64,000 nucleotides of DNA from Prochlorococcus sp. scB243_498I20 (GTDB lineage Bacteria; Cyanobacteriota; Cyanobacteriia; PCC-6307; Cyanobiaceae): positions 1 through 64,000 of the forward strand of contig JFMR01000036.1 in the NCBI GenBank assembly GCA_000635015.1, read 5' to 3'. Position 1 is the stretch's first letter. Every line of letters starts with the position of its first letter. The position numbers and the translations under genes were made by a program. The notes under the pieces were generated by a model. It worked only from the letters and a program-made list of their open reading frames with translations. It had not been told where the DNA came from and ran no database searches. Below, piece by piece: positions 1 to 9,213 of the stretch.

Positions 1-1
1 A

Positions 2-3000
2 GAATGGGTAGTTTCTAGAAAATTAAGGCTTATGCCAGGTGGTTCTTATGCTTCTACTTATACTTCTGATGGCAAACAATGTACCTTGCAACAAATACAG
101 AGAATATTAAGAGATATTAGTGTTGATCCTGAGGGCAGCAATGTTGTTATGCAGGGTGATGTTACAAGAATAGTATCAATGAATAATAAGGAGAGGAGAA
201 ATCTTATTGATGAATTAGCAGGAGTCGCACTTTTTGATACAAGAATAGAACAAACTAATGCAAAATTAAATGACGTTTTCGAAAGACAAGAAAGATGTGA
301 AATTTTAGAAAATGAATTGCAATCTAGTAAAAATAAGCTTGAAAAAGAATGTGAAAAAGCAAAGCGATATAAAGAGTTAAAGGCAAAACTATTACAAATA
401 ATGGAATTAGAGAAAGTTCTTATTTTTGAAAAACAAGTTAAATATGTTGAATCTATAGAAAAAAAAGAAAGTGAAATTGAAAAAAATAAAATATTATTTA
501 ATAAACAAAAAGATTCTATTAGTAAAGAAATATCAGTCTTAGAAGATGCTTTGAAAATACTTGTTTATGAGCTTAAGGAGAAAGGCGAGGATAAATTGAT
601 TAAAGTGAATTCTGATATTGGAAGTATTAATTCTAGCTTGAGAGAACTTGATAGGATATCAAGTCTGAATAAAGAAGAAGGTATTAAATTACAAAAGCAG
701 AGAGATGAAATTGAAATTTCTAAAAGAAATATTGAGTCAGAAAAGATGAGAAAAGAAAATTTCGATGATAATTTGTTAAATCAATTGAACTTGCAAATTG
801 ATGATCTCACTCTAAGACATAAACTATCCAGAAAAAAACTTTCTGATGCGGCTGGAGAATCCGGAGAATTTTCAAAACAAAGTATCAAATTAAACGCTGA
901 GCTTGAAAGTATAAAAAATCAAATTAATCCTTTGGAAATAAAAAAAAGGAAAATTGAAGAAGAAACGATTCAAAATAATATACAAAAAGATGAGATATTG
1001 TCGCAGATCGAATCCTTAGACTTAGAAAAGCAGAAACTTTTTCAGGTAAATCAAAGCAAAAAAGAGACATCCGATACAAAGAATAAAAACTTGGCAAGTA
1101 ACAGTGCAGAAATTAATTCTTTAAAAAATGAAATTGATGTATTAATTAAAACTAAATCAAGGCTAAATAACGAGCAATTGAGGCTTGAAAAGGATTTATC
1201 TAGATTCGAAAGTAGGAAGGAAGCTTTAAACGAATCTAGAGGTTCATATGCTCTCAGAATTCTCTTAGAGGCAGGGTTAGAGGGTATACATGGTTATGTA
1301 GCTCAACTTGGAGAAGTCAGCGAGAAAAATAGATATGCATTAGAAATTGCTGCTGGAAATAGGTTAGGACAAATTGTTGTTGATAATGATCATATTGCTG
1401 CTAAAGCAATTGAAATTCTTAAAAAGAAGAAAGCGGGAAGATTAACTTTTTTACCTTTAAATAGAATTAAAAGTCAAAAAAAGAATTATGCAATTTCAAG
1501 ATTTGAAAATAACGGGGAGAATGGATTTATTGATAAAGCTATTAATCTAATTACTTTTGATGAAGTCTATTCAGATGTTTTTCGATATGTTTTTGGAGAT
1601 ACTTTGGTTTTTTCAGACTTATCCTCAGCTAGGTTATCTACGCAAAAAAATAGGTTGGTTACCTTAAGTGGTGAATTATTAGAAGCAAGTGGAGCTATTA
1701 CAGGAGGTAGTAAGTTAAATAAAGATTTGGCTTATAGGTTTGGAATTAATAATGATATTGATGAATCCAGTCCAATAAAAGAAAGATTATTAGTTATCGA
1801 AGAAGCTTTAAAAGAGTCAAATAATGATTTGATAATAAAAAATAATAGACTTAGTAAATTAAATTCTAACCGCAGTCAAATTATTGAGGATTGTGCTTCA
1901 TTTAATAAAGAAATTGAAGTAAATCAAGATTCTTTTAAAGTTGTCTCGCAAAGAATTGAGGATTGTAAATCTAGATTAATTAAACTTGATACTGCTAATA
2001 ATTTATTAGTTAACGAGTTAGGTCATTTAAAAGATGAATTGAAGCCTTATCACGATAATTTTAATCAATTACAAACCATTCAAAAGGCAAATTATGAAAA
2101 AAATCAAAAATCATCATTAATAGCTTTTAATGACGATTTTAATAATCTTGATAAAAAACTTGAATTACTTATTAAGGAGAGAAATACTTTACTAGATAAA
2201 AAGAATCAATTTGCTTTAGATAAAGAGCGTATCAATAATTCATTAAAAATTACTTTACTACAAGAAAAAAACTTGCAGGAATCTATTAAACAACTTGCAA
2301 TTGCTCATAGTGAATGGATAGAAAAAAGAGATGAATTTAAAAAAGAGCTTTTAGATCTCGATAATCAAAAAAATTCTTTAGAGAGGGATTTAGGTTTATT
2401 GAGAAGGAAAAGAGATGAATTAAACTCTTCAATTTCAAATAAAAGGCAAGAATATAATAACTATCTCTTGAAGCTTGAATATCTTGAGAGGGATATGAAT
2501 TCTCTTAAAGAAGAGATGAGGAGCGAGAAAATAAAATTAGAAAATTATAAAAAAGATCTACCTAATCCTTTCCCGGTGTTTGGAGAATATGAAGGGAAGA
2601 GTCTTGAATCTTTGCAATCAGAAATTTCGATCATAAATGCAAAACTTCAAAGCTTAGAACCTGTTAATATGTTGGCTCTTGATGAGCTAGAAGAATTAAT
2701 TGAGAGATTAAATGGTTTGCGAGATAAATTAGAAATTTTATCTAATGAAAGATCTGAATTATTGTTGAGAATAGAGACTGTTTCTACGATGCGCCAAGAG
2801 GCTTTTATGCAAGCATTTACAGAAGTTGATAGACACTTTAGAGAAATTTTTGCAAATTTATCTGATGGAGATGGATTTCTTCAACTTGAAAATCCTAATT
2901 CTCCTTTAGAAGGAGGATTAACTTTAGTAGCTCACCCTAAGGGGAAAAATGTCAGAAGATTAGCCTCTATGTCAGGTGGTGAAAAATCGTTAACTGCTTT

Positions 3001-3247
3001 AAGTTTTTTATTTGCTTTGCAAAAGTATAAACCTTCACCTTTTTATGCATTAGATGAGGTTGATAGTTTTTTAGATGGTATTAATGTTGAAAGGTTGTCG
3101 AAATTAATATCGAATCAGTCATCAAATGCTCAATTTATAGTCGTAAGCCATAGAAGGCCTATGATTAGTGCGTCTGAACGAACAATTGGTGTTGCGCAAG
3201 CAAGAGGGGCTAATACTCAAGTTCTTGGGTTACCAAATGCTGCATAA
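2..3247 (+). CDS. smc: Chromosome segregation ATPase SMC (5' truncated by window edge)
   Basis: This is the C-terminal ~1080 residues of the SMC ATPase that compacts and segregates the chromosome. The frame is open back to base 2, so the start codon and Walker A lie outside the window (full-length SMC is about 1200 aa). The fragment shows the end of the N-terminal head (MQGDVTRIV, then ERRNLIDELAGV), a long coiled coil, a hinge around residues 405-540, a second coiled coil, and the C-terminal head with the ABC signature SMSGGEKSLTALS and Walker B FYALDEVDSFLDG. The family assignment is certain. No scpA or scpB is nearby. The next gene is a PRC-barrel protein 45 bp downstream on the same strand, so co-transcription is likely. 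Confidence 0.96.
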   Translation, partial: EWVVSRKLRLMPGGSYASTYTSDGKQCTLQQIQRILRDISVDPEGSNVVMQGDVTRIVSMNNKERRNLIDELAGVALFDTRIEQTNAKLNDVFERQERCEILENELQSSKNKLEKECEKAKRYKELKAKLLQIMELEKVLIFEKQVKYVESIEKKESEIEKNKILFNKQKDSISKEISVLEDALKILVYELKEKGEDKLIKVNSDIGSINSSLRELDRISSLNKEEGIKLQKQRDEIEISKRNIESEKMRKENFDDNLLNQLNLQIDDLTLRHKLSRKKLSDAAGESGEFSKQSIKLNAELESIKNQINPLEIKKRKIEEETIQNNIQKDEILSQIESLDLEKQKLFQVNQSKKETSDTKNKNLASNSAEINSLKNEIDVLIKTKSRLNNEQLRLEKDLSRFESRKEALNESRGSYALRILLEAGLEGIHGYVAQLGEVSEKNRYALEIAAGNRLGQIVVDNDHIAAKAIEILKKKKAGRLTFLPLNRIKSQKKNYAISRFENNGENGFIDKAINLITFDEVYSDVFRYVFGDTLVFSDLSSARLSTQKNRLVTLSGELLEASGAITGGSKLNKDLAYRFGINNDIDESSPIKERLLVIEEALKESNNDLIIKNNRLSKLNSNRSQIIEDCASFNKEIEVNQDSFKVVSQRIEDCKSRLIKLDTANNLLVNELGHLKDELKPYHDNFNQLQTIQKANYEKNQKSSLIAFNDDFNNLDKKLELLIKERNTLLDKKNQFALDKERINNSLKITLLQEKNLQESIKQLAIAHSEWIEKRDEFKKELLDLDNQKNSLERDLGLLRRKRDELNSSISNKRQEYNNYLLKLEYLERDMNSLKEEMRSEKIKLENYKKDLPNPFPVFGEYEGKSLESLQSEISIINAKLQSLEPVNMLALDELEELIERLNGLRDKLEILSNERSELLLRIETVSTMRQEAFMQAFTEVDRHFREIFANLSDGDGFLQLENPNSPLEGGLTLVAHPKGKNVRRLASMSGGEKSLTALSFLFALQKYKPSPFYALDEVDSFLDGINVERLSKLISNQSSNAQFIVVSHRRPMISASERTIGVAQARGANTQVLGLPNAA

Positions 3248-3292
3248 ACACACTTTTTTAAATTTATACGTCAGAATGATAAAAAGAAATTC

Positions 3293-4336
3293 ATGAGCTT
3301 GTCTAACACATCTGCTAATAAGAATCTCCCTAACTCGGTTCCTAGTGAACGTTTATGGTTAAGGTCAGAATTAATGGGAACACAAGTAATAACTACTGAT
3401 ACTGGGAGACGGTTAGGCGTAGTTGGCGAAGTTGTTGTTGATATCGATAGAAGAGAGGTGGTCGCTTTGGGACTAAGAGATAATCCACTTACAAGATTTC
3501 TACCAGGTTTGCCAAAATGGATGCCTTTAGAAAGTATAAAGCAGGTTGGAGATGTCATACTAGTTGACTCCCTTGATTCTTTGAGCGAGAGTTTTTCTCC
3601 AGAAAGATATGGGAAGGTAATTAATTGTCAGGTGATTACAGAATCTGGACAACTTTTAGGCAGAGTTCTTGGCTTTTCTTTTGATATTGAGACTGGGGAT
3701 TTGATATCTCTTGTTATGGGTGCAGTTGGTGTTCCGCTTTTAGGTGAGGGAGTTTTAAGTACTTGGGAAATACCTGTTGAGGAAATTGTAAGTAGCGGTA
3801 CTGATCGGATTATTGTTTATGAAGGTGCTGAAGAGAAATTAAAGCAACTAAGTAGTGGACTACTTGAGAAACTTGGAGTCGGGGGTTCTTCATGGGATGA
3901 AAGGGAAGCAAATGGATACACAGCAAATCTTGTACCTGTTGAGAATCAGTTACTTTCAGGTTCTGAATCAGAACAGCAAAATAATTTGGTCGAAGAAAAT
4001 GAAGAAGTTTTTGAACAAGATGATTATGAAGATGATTATGAAGATGAACTTGAATATGTTGAAATAAAGGGTTCTTCAGAGGAAACAAATAACAGAAAAA
4101 AGCTATATATGGATAATGATTATTATGATCAGATTGAGAATCAAAATAGTATTAATCAAATAGATGAAAAAAACAATATTGATTTTAAGCAAAAGAAACA
4201 ATCAACTACTAATTTAGCTTCGAAAAGACCAATTCAAAATGCAACAGAAACTTTAGATATTGAACCACTTGATGAACAAAATTTAGTTCAAGAAAATAAA
4301 GAATCAGAAAAGTTTGAAATTGATGATCCTTGGTAA
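3293..4336 (+). CDS. PRC-barrel domain protein with acidic C-terminal tail
   Basis: This 347-aa protein has two PRC-barrel-like modules, roughly residues 20-92 (LMGTQVITTDTGRRLG...) and 98-180 (GKVINCQVITESGQLLG...). These are small beta-barrels related to the photosynthetic reaction centre H-subunit and the RimM C-terminus. Residues about 235-260 are strongly acidic (EDDYEDDYEDELEY), and the rest of the tail is polar and probably disordered. It has no signal peptide or membrane segment. It follows smc closely on the same strand and converges with the LpxB-like gene 3 bp away. Its function is unknown; PRC barrels usually mediate protein or RNA interactions. Confidence 0.85.
   Translation: MSLSNTSANKNLPNSVPSERLWLRSELMGTQVITTDTGRRLGVVGEVVVDIDRREVVALGLRDNPLTRFLPGLPKWMPLESIKQVGDVILVDSLDSLSESFSPERYGKVINCQVITESGQLLGRVLGFSFDIETGDLISLVMGAVGVPLLGEGVLSTWEIPVEEIVSSGTDRIIVYEGAEEKLKQLSSGLLEKLGVGGSSWDEREANGYTANLVPVENQLLSGSESEQQNNLVEENEEVFEQDDYEDDYEDELEYVEIKGSSEETNNRKKLYMDNDYYDQIENQNSINQIDEKNNIDFKQKKQSTTNLASKRPIQNATETLDIEPLDEQNLVQENKESEKFEIDDPW
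4019..4054 (+). repeat. 12-bp tandem repeat in the acidic tail of the PRC-barrel gene
   Basis: Two perfect copies of GATGATTATGAA are followed by a third, degenerate copy (GATGAACTTGAA). They encode the DDYE-DDYE-DELE acidic stretch. The unit is a multiple of three, so copy-number changes would keep the frame. Confidence 0.7.
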
Positions 4337-4339
4337 TTC

Positions 4340-5605
4340 TTAAAGTTTTTTTATTGAATTAATAATTATAGAAGCAAGTTTTTTTGCAGCACCCTTATCG
4401 CCTCTTTCGTTGTGTAGATTATCCCTAATGCTTTTTAATTGATCTTTATTTTTAATAAGAAATAATACTTCTCTCGCAATTTTTATTGGCGAAATATTAC
4501 CTATCCTTTCAGGAACAAGCATTCTTTTAGCTTTAATATTTGGCCAAGCAAAAAACTTCTTTTTTTTAAAATAGAAATTTTTAATTAAAAAAGTTAGGAA
4601 TCTATTTATGAATGAAATTTTTCCAATCACTCCAAAAATACCATCCCAGGCATTCATCATATTTAAATGTTGAGTTGGCAGAACGACTAACATAGGAAGA
4701 CTAATTGCTGCTAATTCTGCAGTATTTGCTCCTACAGTTGTAATTGCAAGATCACATTCTTTTAATATTTCATAGCAAGGATGCTTCTTGATTAGATATA
4801 TCTTTGTATTTTTTGATGTTTCAATTACATAATCAAAATTAGAGTCTTTGAAATTTTTAATTGTTTTAATTTTTGATGAGTAATATTTAGCAATTGGATT
4901 TTTGTTGCTTTGAAAAAATAAATATTCACTTGTATCAGTAGTTGGGGCTATGGGAATTATAAAATTTATATTTTGATTTTCTTCAGCGATATGATCTGCA
5001 ACTTCTAAGAAGAAAGGAATTCCAACAGAAAGCTTTGCTTTCTTAGAACCAGGCAATAATGCAATATAGTGTTTTTCTTTATTTCTTAATGATATTTCGC
5101 TATTAAGTTTGATATCTGCCATCAAATCGCCAATGACTTTACATTTATATTTATATCTTTTGGGTATTAAATCTTTTACTTTGAAATTCATAGCAGCAAT
5201 TTCGTTGGCCCATTTAGGCCATCGCGAAACCCATTCAGCATATGTGATATTTAAATAACCTAATCTTTTAGCTAATAAAATGCTCCAAAATTGATCTCCA
5301 CCAAGGAAAATAACTACCCCTTTCTTTGGCCAATTCGCAAAAGAATGTGGCTTGATTAATAATTTCCAAAAATTTTTGGATTTTGTAATTAATTCGAATT
5401 TATTCCATGAATTTGCTACTAAAAATTCTTTACCAGTGGCATTTGGGCAAGGAACAAGGACTAACCTGAGAGTGAAATTGTGTTTATCGTCATCACATAG
5501 TGATCTTTTTATTTTGTTAAGCTCATCCACTACAGGATTTACCCATGTAGTTAATTCACCAGGACCATTGGAAATTATAACAACCGCAACTGATTTTTTT
5601 TTCAT
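4340..5605 (-). CDS. LpxB-like glycosyltransferase-related protein
   Basis: This protein of about 421 aa is conserved in cyanobacteria and resembles the lipid-A-disaccharide synthase (GT19) fold. It begins MKKKSVAVVIISNGPGEL, a nucleotide-sugar transferase-type N-terminus. Later it has LLPGSKKAKLS and a C-terminal TTVGANTAELAAISLPMLVV loop like the donor-binding region of LpxB. The frame is open upstream to 5728, but that extension would translate tRNA-Leu (5631-5712), so I place the start at the ATG at 5605. An ATG at 5626 is possible but only a few bases from the tRNA 3' end. Acceptor and product are unknown. A second, distinct LpxB-like gene is at 57320. Confidence 0.75.
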   Translation of the reverse strand: MKKKSVAVVIISNGPGELTTWVNPVVDELNKIKRSLCDDDKHNFTLRLVLVPCPNATGKEFLVANSWNKFELITKSKNFWKLLIKPHSFANWPKKGVVIFLGGDQFWSILLAKRLGYLNITYAEWVSRWPKWANEIAAMNFKVKDLIPKRYKYKCKVIGDLMADIKLNSEISLRNKEKHYIALLPGSKKAKLSVGIPFFLEVADHIAEENQNINFIIPIAPTTDTSEYLFFQSNKNPIAKYYSSKIKTIKNFKDSNFDYVIETSKNTKIYLIKKHPCYEILKECDLAITTVGANTAELAAISLPMLVVLPTQHLNMMNAWDGIFGVIGKISFINRFLTFLIKNFYFKKKKFFAWPNIKAKRMLVPERIGNISPIKIAREVLFLIKNKDQLKSIRDNLHNERGDKGAAKKLASIIINSIKKL

Positions 5606-5630
5606 TGCAGTTAAACCATAATACATTAAA

Positions 5631-5712
5631 TGCGGACGGCGAGACTTGAACTCGCAAGGCCGAAGCCACACGCTCCTTAGACGTGCGCGTCTACCAATTC
5701 CGCCACGTCCGC
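5631..5712 (-). tRNA. tRNA-Leu, apparent anticodon AAG
   Basis: The 82-nt cloverleaf starts GCGGACG and closes with CGTCCGC plus discriminator A. It has a D-arm with GGTAGA, a long variable arm (GGC-TTCG-GCC) typical of class II tRNA, and a T-arm GCGAG-TTCAAGT-CTCGC. The anticodon stem is CACGT/GCGTG (last pair T-G) around loop CTAAGGA. With U33 in place the anticodon reads AAG, for CUU leucine codons. CCA is not encoded. The anticodon is read by hand; the Leu identity is firm from the variable arm and body. Confidence 0.92.
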
Positions 5713-5972
5713 AAAGGGTTTTCAGCAACCAAGGGATACCTAAACCTTAAAAATATCATACATTATTGGCTGAAATAAGCATGTAGTTCGAAAAGAGTAT
5801 TTTTGAATGTGATGAATAATTTTTCTATTGCATAAAACAAATATTTATACATATATAACGTTCTAGGTTGTATTGTAAAAAATGTCCTCTGATCACTAAA
5901 AAATTTTGTTGAATACTTTGGCAAATAATTTTTTATTTTAAGTCATTTCATTTCTTCAATTTTATTTTCATA

Positions 5973-7322
5973 ATGGTTGAAAAAGTTTTAATTGCTAATC
6001 GTGGAGAAATAGCTTTACGAATTGTCAGAAGTTGTAGAGAACTTGGTATTGCAACCGTTGCAGTTTTTAGCACTGTAGATAAAAAAGCATTGCATGTTCA
6101 GCTTGCTGATGAGGCAGTTTGCGTCGGAGATTCATTAAGTAATAAGAGTTATTTAAATATTCCAAATATACTTGCTGCTGCTACATCGAGGGGAGTTGAT
6201 GCTATTCATCCTGGTTATGGATTTCTTGCGGAAAATGATAAATTTGCTGAGATGTGTAACGATCACGGCATAGTTTTTATTGGCCCATCTGCTAAAGCTA
6301 TTAGATCTATGGGAGATAAATCTACAGCTAAAGAAACTATGGAAGCAGTTGGAGTTCCAACAGTACCTGGCAGTAAAGGCTTGCTATCAAATGTTGATGA
6401 GGCTTATAAATTGGCAGATGATATTGGCTATCCGGTAATTATTAAAGCGACTGCTGGAGGAGGTGGAAGAGGTATGCGGTTGGTTGAAAACTCTGATAAT
6501 CTAGAAAAAATGTTTAAAGCAGCCCAAGGCGAAGCAGAAGCAGCTTTTGGTAATGATGGTTTATATATGGAGAAATTTATAAAGAAGCCAAGACATGTAG
6601 AAATTCAAATTTTGGCCGACAGATCGGGTAACGTTGTTCATTTAGGAGAGCGAGATTGTTCAGTTCAAAGAAGACATCAGAAGTTATTAGAAGAGTCTCC
6701 TAGTCCTGCAATTAACCCTGAGCTTAGAAAAAAAATGGGGAACGCAGCTATTGCTGCTGCAAAAAGTATTGGCTACGAAGGAGCGGGGACAGTTGAATTT
6801 TTAGTTGATGATGATGATAATTTTTATTTTATGGAGATGAATACTAGGATTCAAGTTGAACATCCAGTTACTGAAATGGTTACGGGAGTTGATTTAATAG
6901 CTGAGCAAATTAAAATCGCAAGCGGAGCAAACTTGGAGTTTAATCAGGATGATATCCATTTAAACGGTCATGCCATTGAATGTAGAATCAATGCTGAAGA
7001 TCCTTCTCACAATTTCCGACCATCTCCTGGAAAAATAACTGGGTGGCTTCCTCCCGGTGGCCCTGGTGTAAGGGTTGATAGTCATGTTTATACAGGCTAT
7101 GAAATACCTCCTTTCTATGACTCATTAATTGGCAAATTAATAGTCTGGGGAAAAGATCGTAATACTGCAATTAAACGTATGAATAGGGCGTTAAACGAAT
7201 GTGCAGTTACTGGTATTCCTACAACAATTAACTTTCATCTAACCTTACTAAATAAATCTAAATTTAAGCAGGGTAAGATACATACTAAATATGTAGAAGA
7301 AGAATTATTGCCGAATTACTGA
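5973..7322 (+). CDS. accC: Acetyl-CoA carboxylase, biotin carboxylase subunit
   Basis: This 449-aa, full-length biotin carboxylase carries out ATP-dependent carboxylation of biotin on AccB, the first half-reaction of fatty-acid synthesis. It starts [20 protein letters not shown], the classic family N-terminus. It carries the glycine-rich ATP-grasp loop [12 protein letters not shown], the catalytic stretch [16 protein letters not shown], and the C-terminal biotin carboxylase domain (FRPSPGKI...). The 260 bp between tRNA-Leu and accC presumably hold its promoter; an AT-rich TATATAACG near 5852 is the most promoter-like element. accB and the accA/accD subunits are not in the window. Confidence 0.97.
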   Translation: MVEKVLIANRGEIALRIVRSCRELGIATVAVFSTVDKKALHVQLADEAVCVGDSLSNKSYLNIPNILAAATSRGVDAIHPGYGFLAENDKFAEMCNDHGIVFIGPSAKAIRSMGDKSTAKETMEAVGVPTVPGSKGLLSNVDEAYKLADDIGYPVIIKATAGGGGRGMRLVENSDNLEKMFKAAQGEAEAAFGNDGLYMEKFIKKPRHVEIQILADRSGNVVHLGERDCSVQRRHQKLLEESPSPAINPELRKKMGNAAIAAAKSIGYEGAGTVEFLVDDDDNFYFMEMNTRIQVEHPVTEMVTGVDLIAEQIKIASGANLEFNQDDIHLNGHAIECRINAEDPSHNFRPSPGKITGWLPPGGPGVRVDSHVYTGYEIPPFYDSLIGKLIVWGKDRNTAIKRMNRALNECAVTGIPTTINFHLTLLNKSKFKQGKIHTKYVEEELLPNY

Positions 7323-7340
7323 GAAATAATTAAATGATTT

Positions 7341-7655
7341 CTATGAAATATGTGTATACAATGCAAGTTTTATAAGACCTTGCTGACCGACTAAAATTTC
7401 TCTTAAAAAGCTTATAACTCCGATCCAAATTACTGGTCCAACATCAACGCCTCCAATAGGAGGAATTAGTTTTCTTGTTAAATTAAGAATAGAGCTTGAT
7501 GGTATTGAAATTAATAACCATAAACCTTTACTTAAATCAATTTTTGGGTACCAGGTAAGTATTAACCTTATTAGGAAAACTATAGTTAGATATGAAAGAG
7601 ATATTCCTAAACTAATATCTAGAATTTGAAGAGAGTTTATAGGCAAGGAAATCAC
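7341..7655 (-). CDS. ycf19: YGGT-family membrane protein Ycf19
   Basis: This 104-aa protein has two hydrophobic segments (about residues 10-35 and 70-95) and the YGGT-family core: LILTWYPKIDLSKGLWLLISIPSSSILNLTRKLIPPIGGVDVGPVIW. Ycf19/YggT proteins are small membrane proteins of plastids and cyanobacteria, linked to thylakoid organisation or envelope biogenesis. It converges with accC (18-bp gap) and is divergent from psbX. Confidence 0.88.
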   Translation of the reverse strand: MISLPINSLQILDISLGISLSYLTIVFLIRLILTWYPKIDLSKGLWLLISIPSSSILNLTRKLIPPIGGVDVGPVIWIGVISFLREILVGQQGLIKLALYTHIS

Positions 7656-7736
7656 AATTATTTAATTCATCTTAATAAATAACCCATTGAAACGTATTTA
7701 ATTCGTATTATAAATTGAGAATTTAATATCTAAAAA

Positions 7737-7922
7737 GTGTTTCAAATCTCAAATTTATTACTAGCCGCAGATTTTTCAGCTGAAGCTGCAAATAATTCTG
7801 CAGTTGGCATGATAGGTAGTTTTATTGCCGCTGCCTTACTTATTGTTATTCCAGCCACTGCATTTTTGATTTTTGTCAGCCAGAAAGATTCCCTCGATCG
7901 TACTTCTACTGGAAGACGCTAG
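7737..7922 (+). CDS. psbX: Photosystem II protein PsbX
   Basis: This 61-aa single-span PSII subunit peripheral to cytochrome b559 has the membrane helix at about residues 24-47 ([21 protein letters not shown]), followed by the charged stroma-facing tail [14 protein letters not shown]. The start is a GTG (GTG TTT CAA ATC); no in-frame ATG exists before the conserved [18 protein letters not shown] segment. It is followed 80 bp downstream by ycf66 on the same strand, so the two are probably co-transcribed. Confidence 0.93.
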   Translation: MFQISNLLLAADFSAEAANNSAVGMIGSFIAAALLIVIPATAFLIFVSQKDSLDRTSTGRR

Positions 7923-7952
7923 TTTTTGTAGAAGTTTTAAGTACACTATATA

Positions 7953-7977
7953 TAGAGGGGATATAAGTACCCCTTTA
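7953..7977 (+). promoter_or_regulatory. Stem-loop between psbX and ycf66
   Basis: The inverted repeat TAGAGGGG / CCCCTTTA makes an 8-bp stem (one G-T pair) with a 9-nt loop, centred 25-50 bases ahead of the ycf66 start. It is followed by A-rich sequence, not a T-run, so it is not a canonical terminator. It could be an attenuator, an mRNA processing or stability element, or chance. Confidence 0.35.
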
Positions 7978-8002
7978 AAAAATAAATTTTTGGAGAAAGA
8001 AT

Positions 8003-8929
8003 GTGGTCAATGCTAGTCTCAATTGGGCCAGTATTGTTGGTATAGTTCTCGCTGTATGTGGTGGAGGCCTTTATTTCTTGAGGTCTTTTAAGCCTGCCTT
8101 GGCAAGGGATTATGATGTTTTCTTCGCGGCAATTGGACTTTTGTGCGGAGGAATATTATTTTTTCAAGGCTGGAGGTTAGATCCTATCCTTCAGTTTGGT
8201 CAGTTTTTATTAGCAGGAACTACGGTTTTTTTCGCATATGAAAGTGTGCGATTGAGGGGAGTTGCTACTGATCAAGCTAGAAGGTCATCTTATTTTGATG
8301 ATGATCCTATTTCTGATGTTCCTAGAAATTCTAGAGGCCGATTTAATGACGATTATGATAGGTTTGAGGAACCTGAGAGACCATCCAGAAGATTTAAACC
8401 TCAAGAAGATGAATTTGAAGAAGACTATACGGAGGGTAGATCTCGTAGGAGGAGTGTTTCAAGAGCTATACCATCTGCCGCAGCAAGTAGAAGTAGATCA
8501 TCTACTAGGGAAATAAGTCAGTTTGAAAATGACGAACCTATAAGAAGGAGAAGACAGACTTCTGAAGATAGAAATAGTAAACAACCAGCAATAAATAACT
8601 TTGGTGAGAGAAGAAATTTATCTCGCGATGAAGTTAAAACAGGGTCAAGACCCAGAATGAATCGTACAGTTTCTAGACAAGATAGCTCTGCTCCTAGTGA
8701 TTCTTCTCCATTAAGAAAGAAACCTAATAGATCCTCTATTAGACCGCAAACTTCAACAATTCAAGTAGAAGATGCTTCATTTAAAGATGCTAATCAAGCC
8801 AAAAAACCACGTGAGACTCGTAGAGTGAGCTCTTCAGCTAGATCAAGTTCAAAAAATCAAAATAGTAGATATAACGTTGGAACAAATCAGAAGAAACCAA
8901 GAGATAACAGTTCTAGATTTGATGATTAA
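8003..8929 (+). CDS. ycf66: Ycf66 family protein
   Basis: This 308-aa protein has an N-terminal Ycf66 domain with three hydrophobic segments in residues 5-85 (IVGIVLAVCGGGLYFL; VFFAAIGLLCGGILFF; FLLAGTTVFFAYESVRLRG). The remaining ~220 residues are hydrophilic and rich in Arg and Ser, first with acidic Asp/Glu clusters and then RS-type stretches (RSRRRSVSRA; SRSRSSTRE). The start is a GTG preceded by GGAGA six bases upstream, which fixes it; an ATG two bases earlier is out of frame. Ycf66 is confined to cyanobacteria and some plastids and has no proven function. The adjacency to psbX supports a thylakoid role (inference). Confidence 0.9.
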   Translation: MVNASLNWASIVGIVLAVCGGGLYFLRSFKPALARDYDVFFAAIGLLCGGILFFQGWRLDPILQFGQFLLAGTTVFFAYESVRLRGVATDQARRSSYFDDDPISDVPRNSRGRFNDDYDRFEEPERPSRRFKPQEDEFEEDYTEGRSRRRSVSRAIPSAAASRSRSSTREISQFENDEPIRRRRQTSEDRNSKQPAINNFGERRNLSRDEVKTGSRPRMNRTVSRQDSSAPSDSSPLRKKPNRSSIRPQTSTIQVEDASFKDANQAKKPRETRRVSSSARSSSKNQNSRYNVGTNQKKPRDNSSRFDD

Positions 8930-9205
8930 TTATAAGATTCCTGCCCATTTTAAAAACGATTGTTTACTAAATAATTCAATTAATACTATTGCAAGGAAGC
9001 CAATCATTGCGAACCTTCCATTAGTTATTTCAGAATAACTACTCCATCCAAATTTATATTCATCTTTAATTTCTATAGATTTTTCATCTAATTTATTGTC
9101 TTCAATTTGTTCATTGATCTGATTCTGATCTTTTTGCTCTTCTATAAAACTCTCATTCTCTAAATTAGTGACTTCTGAGTTAGTTTGTTCTTCTTTAGAA
9201 TTCAT
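8930..9205 (-). CDS. hli: High-light-inducible (Hli/Scp) chlorophyll-binding protein with acidic N-terminal extension
   Basis: This 91-aa protein has a C-terminal one-helix chlorophyll-binding motif at residues 59-70 (EITNGRFAMIGF) followed by a hydrophobic helix (LAIVLIELFS). That motif binds chlorophyll and carotenoid in photoprotective Hlips. The first ~48 residues are unusually long and rich in Glu, Asp, Asn and Gln for an Hli, with no transmembrane character. It directly abuts the 3' end of ycf66 and lies 8 bp downstream of the ABC exporter gene, so it probably shares that transcript. Confidence 0.9.
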   Translation of the reverse strand: MNSKEEQTNSEVTNLENESFIEEQKDQNQINEQIEDNKLDEKSIEIKDEYKFGWSSYSEITNGRFAMIGFLAIVLIELFSKQSFLKWAGIL

Positions 9206-9213
9206 TTTTTTTG

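Noticed and set aside
5606-5728. N-terminal extension of the LpxB-like gene
   Set aside because: This open stretch reads straight through tRNA-Leu; tRNA genes often appear open by chance. Start moved to 5605.
5763-5852. 29-aa minus-strand frame (MYKYLFYAIEKLF...) between tRNA-Leu and accC
   Set aside because: Too short and AT-biased; no family or ribosome-binding site seen. Keep as a note only.
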